Source of the DNA: Ilumatobacteraceae bacterium
Lineage (GTDB): Bacteria; Actinomycetota; Acidimicrobiia; Acidimicrobiales; Ilumatobacteraceae
Length of the DNA stretch: 64,000 bases
Direction of reading: 5' to 3'
NCBI GenBank assembly: GCA_021299715.1
Contig: JAJTEL010000004.1
Coordinates: 62,001 to 126,000 of the forward strand
Shown here: positions 1 to 9,305 of the stretch, piece after piece
Position numbering within the stretch: position 1 is the stretch's first letter
How the letters are laid out: every line of letters begins with the position of its first letter
Translations under genes and position numbers: made by a program
Notes under the pieces: generated by a model
Told to the model about the DNA's origin: nothing
The model's input: only the letters and a program-made list of their open reading frames with translations
Databases searched by the model: none

Positions 1-1
1 C

Positions 2-328
2 ATTCCTCTTCGACCTTTCACATTGTTTGTGAACAAAGCAGCAATTGAAAATGATCAACATGGCCAACTCACATGGGGCGCCGCACAAGCAGGACTCGCG
101 GCCGGCATGGGCAGTGCACACAAGACCTTTGCTTTTCGCGGGAGGGAAGACTTCGTGGTGATTGCCGCGATGTGGGTAAACCCAGCTGCCGACAACGAGG
201 AATCTGTCTTTAACAACAATCGCGATGCCACCGTGGCGGCTATTGCAATGTGTTCCATGTTTGCCCATGCCTCAGCGGCCGACATTGAGGCGATGCTTTC
301 GCCCTCTAACCCGTACTTTCGGAATTAG
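2..328 (+). CDS. Formaldehyde-activating enzyme (Fae)-like protein, C-terminal part
   Basis: The reading frame is open from the window edge, so the 5' end of the gene lies outside; a TTG at 23 is probably internal. The visible ~108 residues match the C-terminal two thirds of the Fae fold: an RPFTLFVNKAAIEN stretch corresponds to the Fae segment around its MFNKVTI motif, and DFVVIAAMWVNPAADNEE with the following FNNNRDATVAAI corresponds to the conserved LVIIV-hxHP-A-D ... Y-Y-AT--AI region. Fae condenses formaldehyde with tetrahydromethanopterin or stabilises that reaction. The catalytic His lies in the missing N-terminus, so activity cannot be judged. A paralogous Fae-like protein of other function is possible. 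The protein ends NPYFRN before a TAG. Confidence 0.6.
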   Translation: MPLRPFTLFVNKAAIENDQHGQLTWGAAQAGLAAGMGSAHKTFAFRGREDFVVIAAMWVNPAADNEESVFNNNRDATVAAIAMCSMFAHASAADIEAMLSPSNPYFRN

Positions 329-406
329 GCCTCCAAAGTTGCGCACGGGGATTCCATCTGATTGAATACCTGACAAAACAAGTCGGAATTATCAGGAATC
401 TCCCTT

Positions 407-622
407 ATGTCAACCACGCAGCCAGAAACCTCACAGGCGCATCAGCACTTCAGCGTTGGCATTCAGACAGCCCCTGAGAGCCCTCTGAAGGCTCGCCAGT
501 GGACCGTAGGCGTCTTGGTTGCACTCGGAGTGAGTGTGCTGGCTGTGGTCAGCCTGGCGTTCGGTAGTAACGCCGATGCGTCGTCAGGCGGAACTCCCGA
601 CGCTCACGCTGTGTCGCGTTAA
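407..622 (+). CDS. Small single-pass membrane protein, unknown function
   Basis: A 71-residue protein with a polar, Gln/Ser/Thr-rich N-terminus (residues 1-30), one clear hydrophobic helix (about 33-53, VGVLVALGVSVLAVVSLAFG) and a short Ser/Gly-rich tail. I do not recognise a family. An AGGA at about -14 is only a weak ribosome site. It ends 6 bases before the stop of the convergent SCP2-like gene. No functional call is possible; it could be a spurious frame, though the membrane helix and absence of a better frame here favour a real gene. Confidence 0.4.
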   Translation: MSTTQPETSQAHQHFSVGIQTAPESPLKARQWTVGVLVALGVSVLAVVSLAFGSNADASSGGTPDAHAVSR

Positions 623-628
623 GCCGAC

Positions 629-1018
629 CTACACGTATTCGGTGTTAGTGCGCACCGCGGTGAATGCGGAATCGAGCGCGCCAAAGACGGGGGCACAGTC
701 AACAATGCGTTGGGTGTCGCCACTGACACGCACAAGACCTTTAATGAAGAGTTCCTGCGCCGGAACTTTTTCGGTAGCGATGTCAACCGACGAAGCCCAC
801 GATTGCTCCATGCGCACATCTTCTTGCGGCGCAGGGCCCGGACCAAACGATGCAACACCATCGCCCACTTGTAAGTGATACATGACTGTGCCTTCAGGGC
901 CGTCGGTGACAACTTGAGTAACGCCAATAGACATTGACTGGGCAAGTGTTGCCAAAGATTCCGACGCAGCCACTTCGGCTTGCATGGCTTCAATCCATTC
1001 GAGACTGAGATAACGCAT
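629..1018 (-). CDS. SCP2 sterol-carrier-like domain protein
   Basis: A 129-residue protein made almost entirely of an SCP2-like fold: GTVMYHLQVGDG (about residues 44-55), then a stretch with FGPGPAPQEDV, a SWASSVDIATEK helix, and QELFIKGLVRVSGDTQRIV near 96-115, the usual 'A--AFL-GK--V-GD' signature. Such proteins bind lipids or other hydrophobic ligands and in actinobacteria are common stand-alone proteins of unknown ligand. The start is taken at the ATG before RYLSLEW; the frame is open another 64 codons upstream but that part reads through the hppA terminator and has no domain character. It lies just downstream of hppA on the same strand. Confidence 0.65.
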   Translation of the reverse strand: MRYLSLEWIEAMQAEVAASESLATLAQSMSIGVTQVVTDGPEGTVMYHLQVGDGVASFGPGPAPQEDVRMEQSWASSVDIATEKVPAQELFIKGLVRVSGDTQRIVDCAPVFGALDSAFTAVRTNTEYV

Positions 1019-1080
1019 GGTCACAGTCTGCCTAGCGACAGGTGAAGATGCGACATGTTTGAACAGGAACCCACCAATGC

Positions 1081-1113
1081 AAAAGGGCCCGAGCATTTCT
1101 GCCCGAGCCCTTT
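1081..1113 (-). terminator. Rho-independent terminator of hppA
   Basis: Inverted repeat with arms 1082-1094 and 1101-1113 (11 of 13 positions pair, 6-base loop). Read on the minus strand the stem is followed by a run of four T. It sits 15 bases past the hppA stop and before the SCP2-like gene. Confidence 0.65.
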
Positions 1114-1127
1114 CGACGAAGAGTGAA

Positions 1128-3476
1128 TTACAGGTTGGCCGTAAGAGTTGCGCTCTGGCGGCTGGAACGAATAACCGATGCTGCAAGAACCACGGTGGCA
1201 ACCGCAGCAATTACAAGACGGGTTCCGTCCTTGTCCTGGTTCGAGATGATTGCAGGAAGAATCAACAATGAAACAAGGTTCATCACCTTGATCAATGGGT
1301 TGAGTGCTGGACCTGCTGTGTCTTTGAATGGGTCACCAACGGTGTCAGCAATAACTGCTGCCTTGTAAGGCTCTGAACCCTTACCACCATGGTTTCCGTC
1401 TTCGATGTACTTCTTCGCGTTGTCCCATGCACCACCTGCATTGCTGAGGTAGTTCGCCATGAGCTGGCCGGTGAGGATGACAGCAGCAAGGAATCCACCA
1501 AGTGCTTGCCAACCGATTCCAAATCCAACAATGACGGGCGTGAGCACTGCGAGAAGAGCTGGTGTTGCCAACTCACGCAGTGATGCTTCTGTACAGATGT
1601 CGATAACCGGACCGTATTCAGGCTTCTTTGTTCCTGCCATGATTCCGCCATCGCGGAACTGGTTACGAACTTCCTGAACAACAACACCAGCTGTACGGCC
1701 TACGGCGCGAATAGAAAGTGCGGAGAACAAGAATGGCACTGCACCACCGATGAGAAGACCAATGAAGATCTTCGGGTCGGCGACGTTGATGGCCAATTCT
1801 TTTGCCTTGAACACACCATCGGCAAGGCTCTCGGCTTCAATGCCGAGTTCCGTACCAGCGGTTTCAATGAACGATGCAAACAATGCAACTGCAGCAATAA
1901 CTGCAGAACCGATTGCGAAGCCCTTTGTGACAGCCTTGGTGGTGTTACCCACTGCGTCAAGGCTGACCATGATGCGCTCTGGTTCACCGTGGAACTCGCC
2001 CGACATTTCTGCAATACCTGCAGCGTTGTCGGATACCGGACCGAAGGTGTCTTCAGAAACGATGACGCCTGTTGTTGCAAGCATTCCCATGCCGCACAAT
2101 GCGACCAGGTAGAGCGAGAAGGTGAGGTTTCCGCCACCAAGACCAAGCGCAACACCAATTGCAACAGCAATTGCAACTACTGCATACACGCTTGATTCAA
2201 GGCCATATGCCGTACCCGACAAGATTGCGGTTGCTGGACCAGTTTCTGCTGATTCAGCAATTTCCTTGACAGGTGCGTGGTGAGTAGCGGTGTAGTACTC
2301 GGTCAGTCGGCTGACCAACTGTGCAAGTACAAGACCAATTGCGACAGCACCGAACACGCGCCAACCGGCACCGGTCATTACGTCGATGCCCTTTTCCTTC
2401 ACGACGGCATCGGACAATGTTGTTGCCTTGTTGCCGACGTACGAGAGAGCAAGTGCGAGTGTTCCGATGAGTGTGAGAGAACCAGCAACAAGGAAGCCCT
2501 TGTTGATTGGCTTCAGCGCATCTGTTTCGCCTTCTTTTGCCTTAACAGCGAAGACGCCAGCGATTGATGCGATAACACCAATTGCTCGCGCTGCAAGTGG
2601 GAACACAAGTCCCATGGCTGGGTTAAGACCAATTGAGTTGAACGCTGCAACACCAAGAATGATTGATGCAACAAGAGTTACTTCGTAGCTCTCGAAAAGG
2701 TCAGCGGCCATACCGGCGCAGTCACCCACATTGTCGCCCACGTTGTCGGCGATAGTTGCGGGGTTGCGTGGGTCGTCTTCTGGAATTCCTGCTTCAACTT
2801 TTCCAACAAGGTCAGCACCAACGTCGGCTGCCTTGGTGAAAATTCCACCGCCAACGCGAAGGAAGAGAGCAAGAAGTGATCCACCAAAACCGAATCCAAC
2901 AAGCATGACGCTTGAAGTGTTTTGGAAAACCATGATGATTGCGGTCGCACCAATGAGACCAAGACCAACGGTGAACATGCCTGCAACACCACCTGTGCGG
3001 AAGGCAACAGTGAGCGCCTTCGGCATTGAGTTGGTGAGTGCGGCTGCTGCCGTACGTACGTTGCCTCGTGTTGCAAGGGTCATGCCGATGTAACCGGTGA
3101 GACCGGATGCGAGACATCCGAGGATGAATGCGACCGTTCGCCAAATGCCAGCCTGTACGAATGACAATGCTTCGGTCTTATCTCCCTTCAGAATCGCGGT
3201 TGACGTGACGAACACGATGATTGCAAGAGGAATCAGGATGACACCAATGGTCTTGAACTGACGCTTGAGGTATGCCCAAGCGCCTTCCTGAATCGCTAAT
3301 GCGATCTCTTTCATCTTTGGCGTACCTTCGTCGGCCGCCATGACTGAGCGGACCAAGAAGAACCCAACGGCGATGGCAAGGATCGCTGCTGCAGCTGAAA
3401 GCCACAACACCGCCCATTCTCCGCCCTTGAGTACGAACTCTTGGTAACCGCCCTCAGCTGCAAATATTCCTGACAC
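1128..3476 (-). CDS. hppA: Membrane-bound proton-translocating pyrophosphatase, K+-independent type
   Basis: A 782-residue integral membrane protein that hydrolyses pyrophosphate and pumps H+ across the cytoplasmic membrane. The pyrophosphate/Mg2+ site is seen at residues 218-258 (DVGADLVGKVEAG, then EDDPRNPATIADNVGDNVGD) and a second acidic cluster near the C-terminus (DNAKKYIEDG, then DTVGDPFKDTAGPALN). The stretch GNTTKAVTKG at 510-519 has Lys514 and Thr517, the pair that marks the K+-independent subfamily; K+-dependent enzymes have Ala and Gly there. Length and hydrophobic segments fit the usual ~16 helices. It is transcribed divergently from sdhCAB over a 185-base gap and has its own terminator. 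Likely role: energy saving by coupling biosynthetic PPi to the proton gradient. Confidence 0.97.
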   Translation of the reverse strand: MSGIFAAEGGYQEFVLKGGEWAVLWLSAAAAILAIAVGFFLVRSVMAADEGTPKMKEIALAIQEGAWAYLKRQFKTIGVILIPLAIIVFVTSTAILKGDKTEALSFVQAGIWRTVAFILGCLASGLTGYIGMTLATRGNVRTAAAALTNSMPKALTVAFRTGGVAGMFTVGLGLIGATAIIMVFQNTSSVMLVGFGFGGSLLALFLRVGGGIFTKAADVGADLVGKVEAGIPEDDPRNPATIADNVGDNVGDCAGMAADLFESYEVTLVASIILGVAAFNSIGLNPAMGLVFPLAARAIGVIASIAGVFAVKAKEGETDALKPINKGFLVAGSLTLIGTLALALSYVGNKATTLSDAVVKEKGIDVMTGAGWRVFGAVAIGLVLAQLVSRLTEYYTATHHAPVKEIAESAETGPATAILSGTAYGLESSVYAVVAIAVAIGVALGLGGGNLTFSLYLVALCGMGMLATTGVIVSEDTFGPVSDNAAGIAEMSGEFHGEPERIMVSLDAVGNTTKAVTKGFAIGSAVIAAVALFASFIETAGTELGIEAESLADGVFKAKELAINVADPKIFIGLLIGGAVPFLFSALSIRAVGRTAGVVVQEVRNQFRDGGIMAGTKKPEYGPVIDICTEASLRELATPALLAVLTPVIVGFGIGWQALGGFLAAVILTGQLMANYLSNAGGAWDNAKKYIEDGNHGGKGSEPYKAAVIADTVGDPFKDTAGPALNPLIKVMNLVSLLILPAIISNQDKDGTRLVIAAVATVVLAASVIRSSRQSATLTANL

Positions 3477-3661
3477 CGAATGAACTCCTGGCAGGTTGGG
3501 GGGACCCGCCGAAACGGGACCCTCTGAGTGGACAGGTCAACAGTAGTGAACAACGACACCAATTGGTGAACTTCACAAGTTGGTCGTCAGGGGTCCAAGG
3601 GGGGTACCGTTTCCATCGAGTTTGCAAAGGCGGGAAAACCCCGCCCGCAAGGAGTCCCCAC
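3477..3661. promoter_or_regulatory. Divergent hppA / sdhC promoter region with hairpin before the sdhC ribosome site
   Basis: The 185 bases between two divergent starts must hold both promoters; I cannot assign -35/-10 boxes confidently. A perfect 6-bp hairpin (GGCGGG 3629-3634 and CCCGCC 3640-3645, loop AAAAC) ends a few bases before the strong AAGGAG ribosome site of sdhC, so it could influence translation. Confidence 0.4.
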
Positions 3662-4441
3662 ATGGCACAAGTAGTCACGAGCCACCGCGGCCCAGTTACG
3701 GGCACCGCGAATCGAGCCAAGAAGCGTCGTCCCTTCCTGATTGACCTCTATTCCACCGCGGTGGGCAAGAAGTACGTCATGGCCCTCACCGGAATCGGAA
3801 TGATGGGCTTTGTCCTCTTCCACATGATCGGCAACCTGAAGATGTATGCGGGCGCAGCCGACCTCGACCACTACGCACACTTCCTACAGACACTCCTGTA
3901 CCCCCTTGCTCCAAAGGGTTGGGTGTTGTGGATTCTTCGTGGTGGCCTCATCACCATGTTCGTGTTGCACCTGCACGCAGCGTGGTCGCTCACACGTTTG
4001 AACCGTGAAGCACGTCCGGTGAAGTACCAGAGTTCTCGCGACTACCAAATTGCCAACTTTGCAAGTCGCACAATGCGGTGGTCCGGACTCATCGTGTTGG
4101 CATTCATTGTGTGGCACTTGCTCGACTTGACATTCGGTGTGGTGAACTCCGAAGTGGGCAACATGGTCCAATACGAGGGCGACACTGAAAAAATCAAAGC
4201 TGTCTATGTCAGCGTGATTGCCAGCTTCGACCGCATTCCCGTTGCCTTGTTCTATGTGGTTGCCAACATCTTGTTGGGTATTCACCTTTTCCACGGAGCA
4301 TGGAGCATTTTCCAGTCGCTTGGCTGGAACAACCCACGATTCAACAAATGGCGCCGTGCATTTGCCACCGGATTTGCAGCCGTCATCGTTGTTGGAAATG
4401 TCTCATTCCCCGTCGCTGTTATGGCCGGCGTTATCAGTTAA
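3662..4441 (+). CDS. sdhC: Succinate dehydrogenase cytochrome b558 subunit
   Basis: A 259-residue membrane anchor of the single-subunit (di-heme, menaquinone type) kind: about five hydrophobic helices with helix-borne histidines in LFHMIGNL, VLHLHAAW, VWHLLDL and LGIHLFHGAW that would ligate two b hemes. Start chosen at the ATG with an AAGGAG eight bases upstream; the frame is open further up but without a ribosome site. It is the first gene of sdhCAB, with 18 bases to sdhA. The complex oxidises succinate and passes electrons to the quinone pool at the inner face of the membrane. The absence of a separate sdhD is normal for this type. Confidence 0.93.
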   Translation: MAQVVTSHRGPVTGTANRAKKRRPFLIDLYSTAVGKKYVMALTGIGMMGFVLFHMIGNLKMYAGAADLDHYAHFLQTLLYPLAPKGWVLWILRGGLITMFVLHLHAAWSLTRLNREARPVKYQSSRDYQIANFASRTMRWSGLIVLAFIVWHLLDLTFGVVNSEVGNMVQYEGDTEKIKAVYVSVIASFDRIPVALFYVVANILLGIHLFHGAWSIFQSLGWNNPRFNKWRRAFATGFAAVIVVGNVSFPVAVMAGVIS

Positions 4442-4459
4442 TCGAAGAAAGAGATACTC

Positions 4460-6412
4460 ATGAGCCTCACAGATCAACTCCTCGCACAAAACACAGTGCA
4501 ACTCGACAGCAAAATTCCTGCTGGCCCCATGGCAGACAAGTGGAACACTTACAAGTCCGACATGAAGTTGGTGAACCCCAACAACAAGCGCAAATTCAAA
4601 GTCATTGTTGTGGGTACCGGACTTGCTGGTGCATCGGCAGCAGCAACGCTTGCAGAACTTGGATACCAAGTAGATGCGTTCACATTCCACGACTCCGCAC
4701 GTCGCGCCCACTCAATTGCAGCACAGGGCGGAATCAACGGTGCAAAAAACTACAAAGGTGACGGCGACAGCATTCACCGTTTGTTCTACGACACCGTCAA
4801 GGGCGGAGACTTCCGCGCACGCGAAGCAAACGTTCATCGCCTTGCCGAGAACAGCGTCGACATCATTGACCAAATGGTGGCCCAGGGTGTTCCATTCGCC
4901 CGTGAATATGGTGGTCTTTTGGACAACCGTTCATTCGGTGGTGCACAGGTCAGCCGTACGTTCTATGCACGCGGTCAAACAGGCCAGCAGCTTCTGCTTG
5001 GTGCGTATCAGCAGTTCTCACGCCAAGTCGGCCTTGGCGGCATTCGCTTGTTCAACCGTTCAGAACTTGTTGACATTGTTGTCATCGATGGTCGCGCAGC
5101 AGGAATTCTTGTTCGCGACCTTGTCACAGGCGAACTCACGTCTCATTCTGCGCACGCCGTCGTGCTTGCAACAGGCGGTTACGGAAACGCGTTCTTCTTG
5201 TCAACAAATGCAATGGCGTGCAACGTCACTGCGGCATGGCGCGCACACCGCAAGGGTGCGTTGTTTGCGAACCCCTGTTACACACAGATTCACCCAACAT
5301 GCATTCCACAGAGCGATGACAGCCAGTCGAAGTTGACACTCATGTCAGAGTCGCTTCGTAATGACGGTCGTGTGTGGGTTCCAACAAATCCAGACGAGAC
5401 ACGTCCCGCTCACGAAATTCCAGAGAACGAGCGCGACTACTACCTCGAGCGTTTGTATCCATCGTTTGGCAACCTTGCACCACGAGACATTTCGTCACGC
5501 GCCGCAAAGCGCGCAGTAGACAAAGGTCTTGGCGTTGGTCCAAAGAAGAACGGTGTCTACCTCGACTTCTCCGATGCTATTAATCGCCTTGGTCGCGATG
5601 TGGTGGAAGAGCGCTACGGAAACCTCTTCGAGATGTACGAGCGCATTGCGGGCGAAAACCCATACGACACACCAATGCGTATTTACCCAGCGTCTCACTA
5701 CACCATGGGTGGCTTGTGGGTTGACTACGAACTTATGACCAACATTCCCGGTTTGTATGCAGCAGGCGAAGCAAACTTCTCCGATCACGGCGCAAACCGT
5801 CTTGGTGCATCTGCACTCATGCAAGGTTTGTCAGATGGCTACTTCGTCTTGCCGTACACAATTGGTAACTACTTGGCACCAATGCTGAACAAGCCAATGC
5901 CAGGCACCGATCACCCAGAGTTCAAAGCCGCAGAAGTTGCAGCAAAAGAACGTTTTGCTGGTTATCTCGCCATTGGCGGAACCAAGTCTCCCGACTTCTT
6001 CCACCGCGAACTCGGAAAGATCATTTGGGATTACTGCGGTATGGAGCGCACCGAACAAGGCCTTGAAAAGGCACTGTCAGAAATTCCGGCTCTCTACGAA
6101 GAGTTCAAGAAGGACCTGCGCGTCACTGGTGATGGCGAAAGCATGAACCAAACCTTGGAAAAGGCTGGCCGCGTAGACGACTTCTTCCAGTTGGGAATGC
6201 TCATGTGCAAAGACGCGCTCGACCGCAAAGAAAGCTGCGGCGGTCACTTCCGTGCCGAGTACCAAACAGACGAAGGCGAAGCATTACGCGACGACGAGAA
6301 CTACTGCCACGTGTCTGCATGGCAGTGGGGCGGCGACCCAATGAAGCCAGTTCTCAACGTTGAAAAACTGGAATTCGAAGAAGTTCACCTTGCAACAAGG
6401 AGCTACAAGTGA
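4460..6412 (+). CDS. sdhA: Succinate dehydrogenase flavoprotein subunit
   Basis: A 650-residue flavoprotein. The FAD Rossmann motif [12 protein letters not shown] lies at about 50-61, and [11 protein letters not shown] at 81-91 contains His84, the residue that covalently binds FAD in this family. Substrate-site hallmarks follow: HPTC, REY/RRAK-type arginine clusters ([11 protein letters not shown]) and the late [17 protein letters not shown] motif. The N-terminal ~45 residues before the Rossmann fold are longer than in E. coli SdhA but usual for the b558-type enzymes. It overlaps sdhB by four bases (GTGA), so the two are translationally coupled. Confidence 0.96.
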   Translation: MSLTDQLLAQNTVQLDSKIPAGPMADKWNTYKSDMKLVNPNNKRKFKVIVVGTGLAGASAAATLAELGYQVDAFTFHDSARRAHSIAAQGGINGAKNYKGDGDSIHRLFYDTVKGGDFRAREANVHRLAENSVDIIDQMVAQGVPFAREYGGLLDNRSFGGAQVSRTFYARGQTGQQLLLGAYQQFSRQVGLGGIRLFNRSELVDIVVIDGRAAGILVRDLVTGELTSHSAHAVVLATGGYGNAFFLSTNAMACNVTAAWRAHRKGALFANPCYTQIHPTCIPQSDDSQSKLTLMSESLRNDGRVWVPTNPDETRPAHEIPENERDYYLERLYPSFGNLAPRDISSRAAKRAVDKGLGVGPKKNGVYLDFSDAINRLGRDVVEERYGNLFEMYERIAGENPYDTPMRIYPASHYTMGGLWVDYELMTNIPGLYAAGEANFSDHGANRLGASALMQGLSDGYFVLPYTIGNYLAPMLNKPMPGTDHPEFKAAEVAAKERFAGYLAIGGTKSPDFFHRELGKIIWDYCGMERTEQGLEKALSEIPALYEEFKKDLRVTGDGESMNQTLEKAGRVDDFFQLGMLMCKDALDRKESCGGHFRAEYQTDEGEALRDDENYCHVSAWQWGGDPMKPVLNVEKLEFEEVHLATRSYK

Positions 6413-7185
6413 GCAACACAATCAAGAACATCACGCTGAAGATTTGGCGCCAATCCGGCCCAGCAGCAAAGGGTTACTTCGAAACTCACAACATTCCCGA
6501 AATCACTGATGAGGCATCGTTCTTAGAGATGCTCGACATCTTGAACGACCGTTTGGTCACCGAAGGAAAAGAAGCCGTTGTTTTTGACCACGACTGTCGC
6601 GAAGGAATTTGCGGTACGTGTTCATTAATGATCGACGGACAGGCACACGGACCACAGCGTGGAACTGCAACCTGTCAGTTGCACATGCGCAAGTTCAAAG
6701 ATGGCGACTCCATCACCATCGAGCCATGGCGTGCATCTGCGTTCCCGCTCATCAAAGACCTCATGGTTGACCGTTCAGCGTTTGACCGCATCATCGAATC
6801 TGGCGGATACATCACCGCTGAAACCGGTGGTGCTCCCGATGCGAACCTCATCCCTATTGCAAAGCCCATTGCGGACGCTGCAATGGACTCAGCGGAATGC
6901 ATTGGTTGCGGTGCATGTGTGGCGGCGTGCCCCAACGGCGCAGCCAACTTGTTCACCGCTGCCAAGGTGGCGCACCTCAATCGCCTGCCACAAGGCCAGG
7001 CAGAGCGTTACAGCCGTGTTGAGGCCATGGTGGAGACCATGGACGAGCACTTCGGCTCTTGCACCAACCACGGCGAGTGTGAGGCTGCATGTCCGAAGGA
7101 AATCAGTATCGACGTCATTGCACTCATGCACAAGGACTACCGCAAGGCAAAGTTTGCTAACCGCAAGGACCTTGCACGTTCATAA
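6409..7185 (+). CDS. sdhB: Succinate dehydrogenase iron-sulfur subunit
   Basis: A 258-residue protein with GTG start overlapping the sdhA stop. Cysteines for three clusters are present: the plant-ferredoxin type [2Fe-2S] site (CREGICGTC plus a later C in GTATCQ), the [4Fe-4S] motif [12 protein letters not shown], and the [3Fe-4S] site with [14 protein letters not shown]. It moves electrons from FAD in SdhA to quinone and heme in SdhC. Last gene of the operon, followed by a terminator 17 bases downstream. Confidence 0.96.
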   Translation: MSNTIKNITLKIWRQSGPAAKGYFETHNIPEITDEASFLEMLDILNDRLVTEGKEAVVFDHDCREGICGTCSLMIDGQAHGPQRGTATCQLHMRKFKDGDSITIEPWRASAFPLIKDLMVDRSAFDRIIESGGYITAETGGAPDANLIPIAKPIADAAMDSAECIGCGACVAACPNGAANLFTAAKVAHLNRLPQGQAERYSRVEAMVETMDEHFGSCTNHGECEAACPKEISIDVIALMHKDYRKAKFANRKDLARS

Positions 7186-7201
7186 TTTCTGAACAAATTG
7201 A

Positions 7202-7238
7202 GAAAAGGGGTCGGGGCGTCAGCCTCGGCTCCTTTTTC
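7202..7238 (+). terminator. Rho-independent terminator of sdhCAB
   Basis: GC-rich inverted repeat (GAAAAGG...CGGGGC paired with GCCTCGG...CCTTTTTC) with a short loop and a run of five T at 7233-7237, directly after sdhB and before the AAA+ gene. Confidence 0.75.
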
Positions 7239-7287
7239 ATTTTCTTCCACTGTGAGAGTGAGCGAACGCGGGGGTACTGTCACTCCT

Positions 7288-8715
7288 ATGACTACGCATG
7301 AAGTGCCCGCGTCCCTTCCCACCACACTCGGTGCATTGCGTGCCTCTGGGTGGCAATCACTTCCCATCAAAGAAGAACTACGCCGCAACGCAGTGCGCAA
7401 CATCTCCGAAGGCAAGCCACTCTTTGAAGGTGTCATGGGCTACGAAGACACTGTCATGCCACAACTTGAGAACGCGTTACTTGCCGGACACGACGTGGTG
7501 TTTCTTGGCGAGCGCGGCCAAGCAAAAACAAGAATGATTCGTTCGCTTACCAACTTGTTGGACGAGTGGATGCCCATTGTTGCGGGCTCTGAAATTAACG
7601 ATGATCCGTACTACCCCGTGTCACGTCACGCAAAGAACGCCGTTGCTGACAACGGCGACAACACGCCCATTACGTGGGTGCATCGCAGCGAACGTTTTGG
7701 CGAAAAGTTGGCAACACCAGACACATCAATCTCTGACCTCATTGGTGAAGTTGACCCCATCAAGGTGGCCGAAGGCCGCTACCTCAGTGACGAGCTCACC
7801 TTGCATTACGGACTTGTTCCACGCACCAACCGTGGCATTTTCGCCATTAACGAATTGCCCGACCTCAGCGAGCGAATTCAGGTGGGTTTGTTGAACGTTC
7901 TTGAAGAGCGCGATGTGCAGATTCGCGGATACAAGATCAGTCTTCCCATCGACGTGTTGTTGGTTGCATCCGCAAACCCGGAGGACTACACCAACCGCGG
8001 TCGCATCATCACTCCGTTGAAGGACCGTTTCGGTAGCCAAATTCGTACGCACTATCCGCTAGATGTGGAAACTGAAATTGCCATCATTCGTCAAGAAGCA
8101 CGGCCTGCATCAATTGGTGATGTCTCCGTCACCATGCCCGACTTCATGGAGCACATCATCGCCACGTTCTCGCAACAAGCGCGCAGCAGTAGCCATGTCA
8201 ACCAGCGCAGCGGTGTTTCCGTGCGTTTGTCGGTGAGTAACTACGAAATTCTCAGTGCAAACGCTGTTCGACGTGCGCTTCGAGCAGGTGAGCGCACCGT
8301 TGCTCCGCGGGTCAGCGACCTTGACGCACTTGCGGCGTCTACTGGCGGAAAAGTGGAGATTGAGTCGTTAGAAGAAGGTCGCGAGTCTCAAATTCTGCAA
8401 CAACTCATTTCGCAGGCTGTTCTCACGGTGTACAAGGAGATGACTGCAGGCGTTTCAATGGCCGAAGTAGTCACCGCATTTGAGCAGGGAACCATTGCTC
8501 ACGTAGGTGAAGATGTTCCAAGTGCAGATCTCATTGCGCTTCTCGCACAGATTCCTTCGCTTCAAACACCAGTCACTGTTGTAACGGGCGGAGACACAAC
8601 TCCTGCCGTTGTTGCAAGCGCCGTGGAATTCATTCTGGAAGGGCTGCACCTCACTCGACGTCTCAACAAAGACGCATCGGGTGCTCGCGCCACCTACCGT
8701 TCGCGCAGTCTGTAG
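7288..8715 (+). CDS. AAA+ ATPase of the Mg-chelatase ChlI / MoxR-like group
   Basis: A 475-residue ATPase. The P-loop GERGQAKT is at about 74-81 (Ala before the Lys, a variant seen in this group), Walker B is GIFAINE at 184-190, and an arginine-rich sensor region follows (ASANPEDYTNRGRI, TPLKDRFGSQIRTHYP). It resembles the mycobacterial ChlI-like ATPase (Rv0958) that pairs with a VWA protein (Rv0959); the VWA partner here is at 9306. Such pairs act as chaperone-like remodelling machines; the client is unknown and there are no Mg-chelatase chlorophyll genes nearby. Start taken at the ATG before TTHEVPAS; the frame extends upstream through the terminator. It ends three bases before the convergent cyclase gene. 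Confidence 0.85.
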   Translation: MTTHEVPASLPTTLGALRASGWQSLPIKEELRRNAVRNISEGKPLFEGVMGYEDTVMPQLENALLAGHDVVFLGERGQAKTRMIRSLTNLLDEWMPIVAGSEINDDPYYPVSRHAKNAVADNGDNTPITWVHRSERFGEKLATPDTSISDLIGEVDPIKVAEGRYLSDELTLHYGLVPRTNRGIFAINELPDLSERIQVGLLNVLEERDVQIRGYKISLPIDVLLVASANPEDYTNRGRIITPLKDRFGSQIRTHYPLDVETEIAIIRQEARPASIGDVSVTMPDFMEHIIATFSQQARSSSHVNQRSGVSVRLSVSNYEILSANAVRRALRAGERTVAPRVSDLDALAASTGGKVEIESLEEGRESQILQQLISQAVLTVYKEMTAGVSMAEVVTAFEQGTIAHVGEDVPSADLIALLAQIPSLQTPVTVVTGGDTTPAVVASAVEFILEGLHLTRRLNKDASGARATYRSRSL

Positions 8716-8718
8716 CAG

Positions 8719-9282
8719 TTAGATGACAAACGGAGAGCGAGTCCACAATTCGCCGGTGTCATTGCGCGCGGCATTTGTTGCTTCGCCCGTCAATGTCACC
8801 ACGGGTATGGCTTCGTTCAATCCGCGCAAAGTGAGTGGCTCGTGAGGAACAGCAATAACACCTTCGGGCAAGTTTTCAATTTGGTCCAGCGGAATAATGA
8901 CTTCGTAAGGTTGCGCGGCATCGCACAAACGAGCAGCCATGTTCACAGCGGTGCCGATGTAGTCGTCACCTTCAAACAGCAACGCCAAACCAGACGCCAT
9001 TCCAATACGAATGGCAAGTGGTGCGCACGGAACTTCGGACTTCTTTTGCAACTCCAGCGAGAAGGTGACCGCATCGCGCTGGTCGACAGCCACGATCATG
9101 CAGCCGTCACCCAGCCATTTGGCAATTCGCACGCCGGTTTCCGATGCAACATCACGAGTAACGGCACGCCACGCAGCCAACAATCGCCCCGCGGCGTCGT
9201 CGCCATTCTCAGTGGTGAAGTTGGTGAACCCCGAGATGTCGACGAATACAAATGTTCGTGGTACTCGCATGCTGGCATCCAC
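8719..9282 (-). CDS. Class III adenylate/guanylate cyclase domain protein
   Basis: A 187-residue stand-alone cyclase homology domain, probably cytosolic. Metal-binding Asp residues are in FVDISGFT (about 13-20) and KWLGDGCM (about 54-61); the same motif contains the purine-contacting Lys. DDYIGTAVNMAARLC near 105-119 contains the transition-state Asn and Arg. All catalytic positions appear present, so it is likely active. No sensor domain is attached. The gene lies on the opposite strand between an AAA+ ATPase and its VWA partner, ending 3 bases from the first and starting 23 bases from the second, which suggests insertion into an older two-gene unit. A start five codons later (MRVPRT) is also possible. 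Confidence 0.85.
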   Translation of the reverse strand: MDASMRVPRTFVFVDISGFTNFTTENGDDAAGRLLAAWRAVTRDVASETGVRIAKWLGDGCMIVAVDQRDAVTFSLELQKKSEVPCAPLAIRIGMASGLALLFEGDDYIGTAVNMAARLCDAAQPYEVIIPLDQIENLPEGVIAVPHEPLTLRGLNEAIPVVTLTGEATNAARNDTGELWTRSPFVI

Positions 9283-9305
9283 CTTAGAGCAAGTAGGTTG
9301 CGCTT

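Noticed and set aside
1019-1210. 64-codon N-terminal extension of the SCP2-like protein
   Set aside because: It would be encoded across the hppA terminator and into the hppA 3' end, with no domain character.
1700-2176. 158-residue minus-strand frame inside hppA
   Set aside because: Out-of-frame within hppA; low-complexity Leu/Gln/Ser composition.
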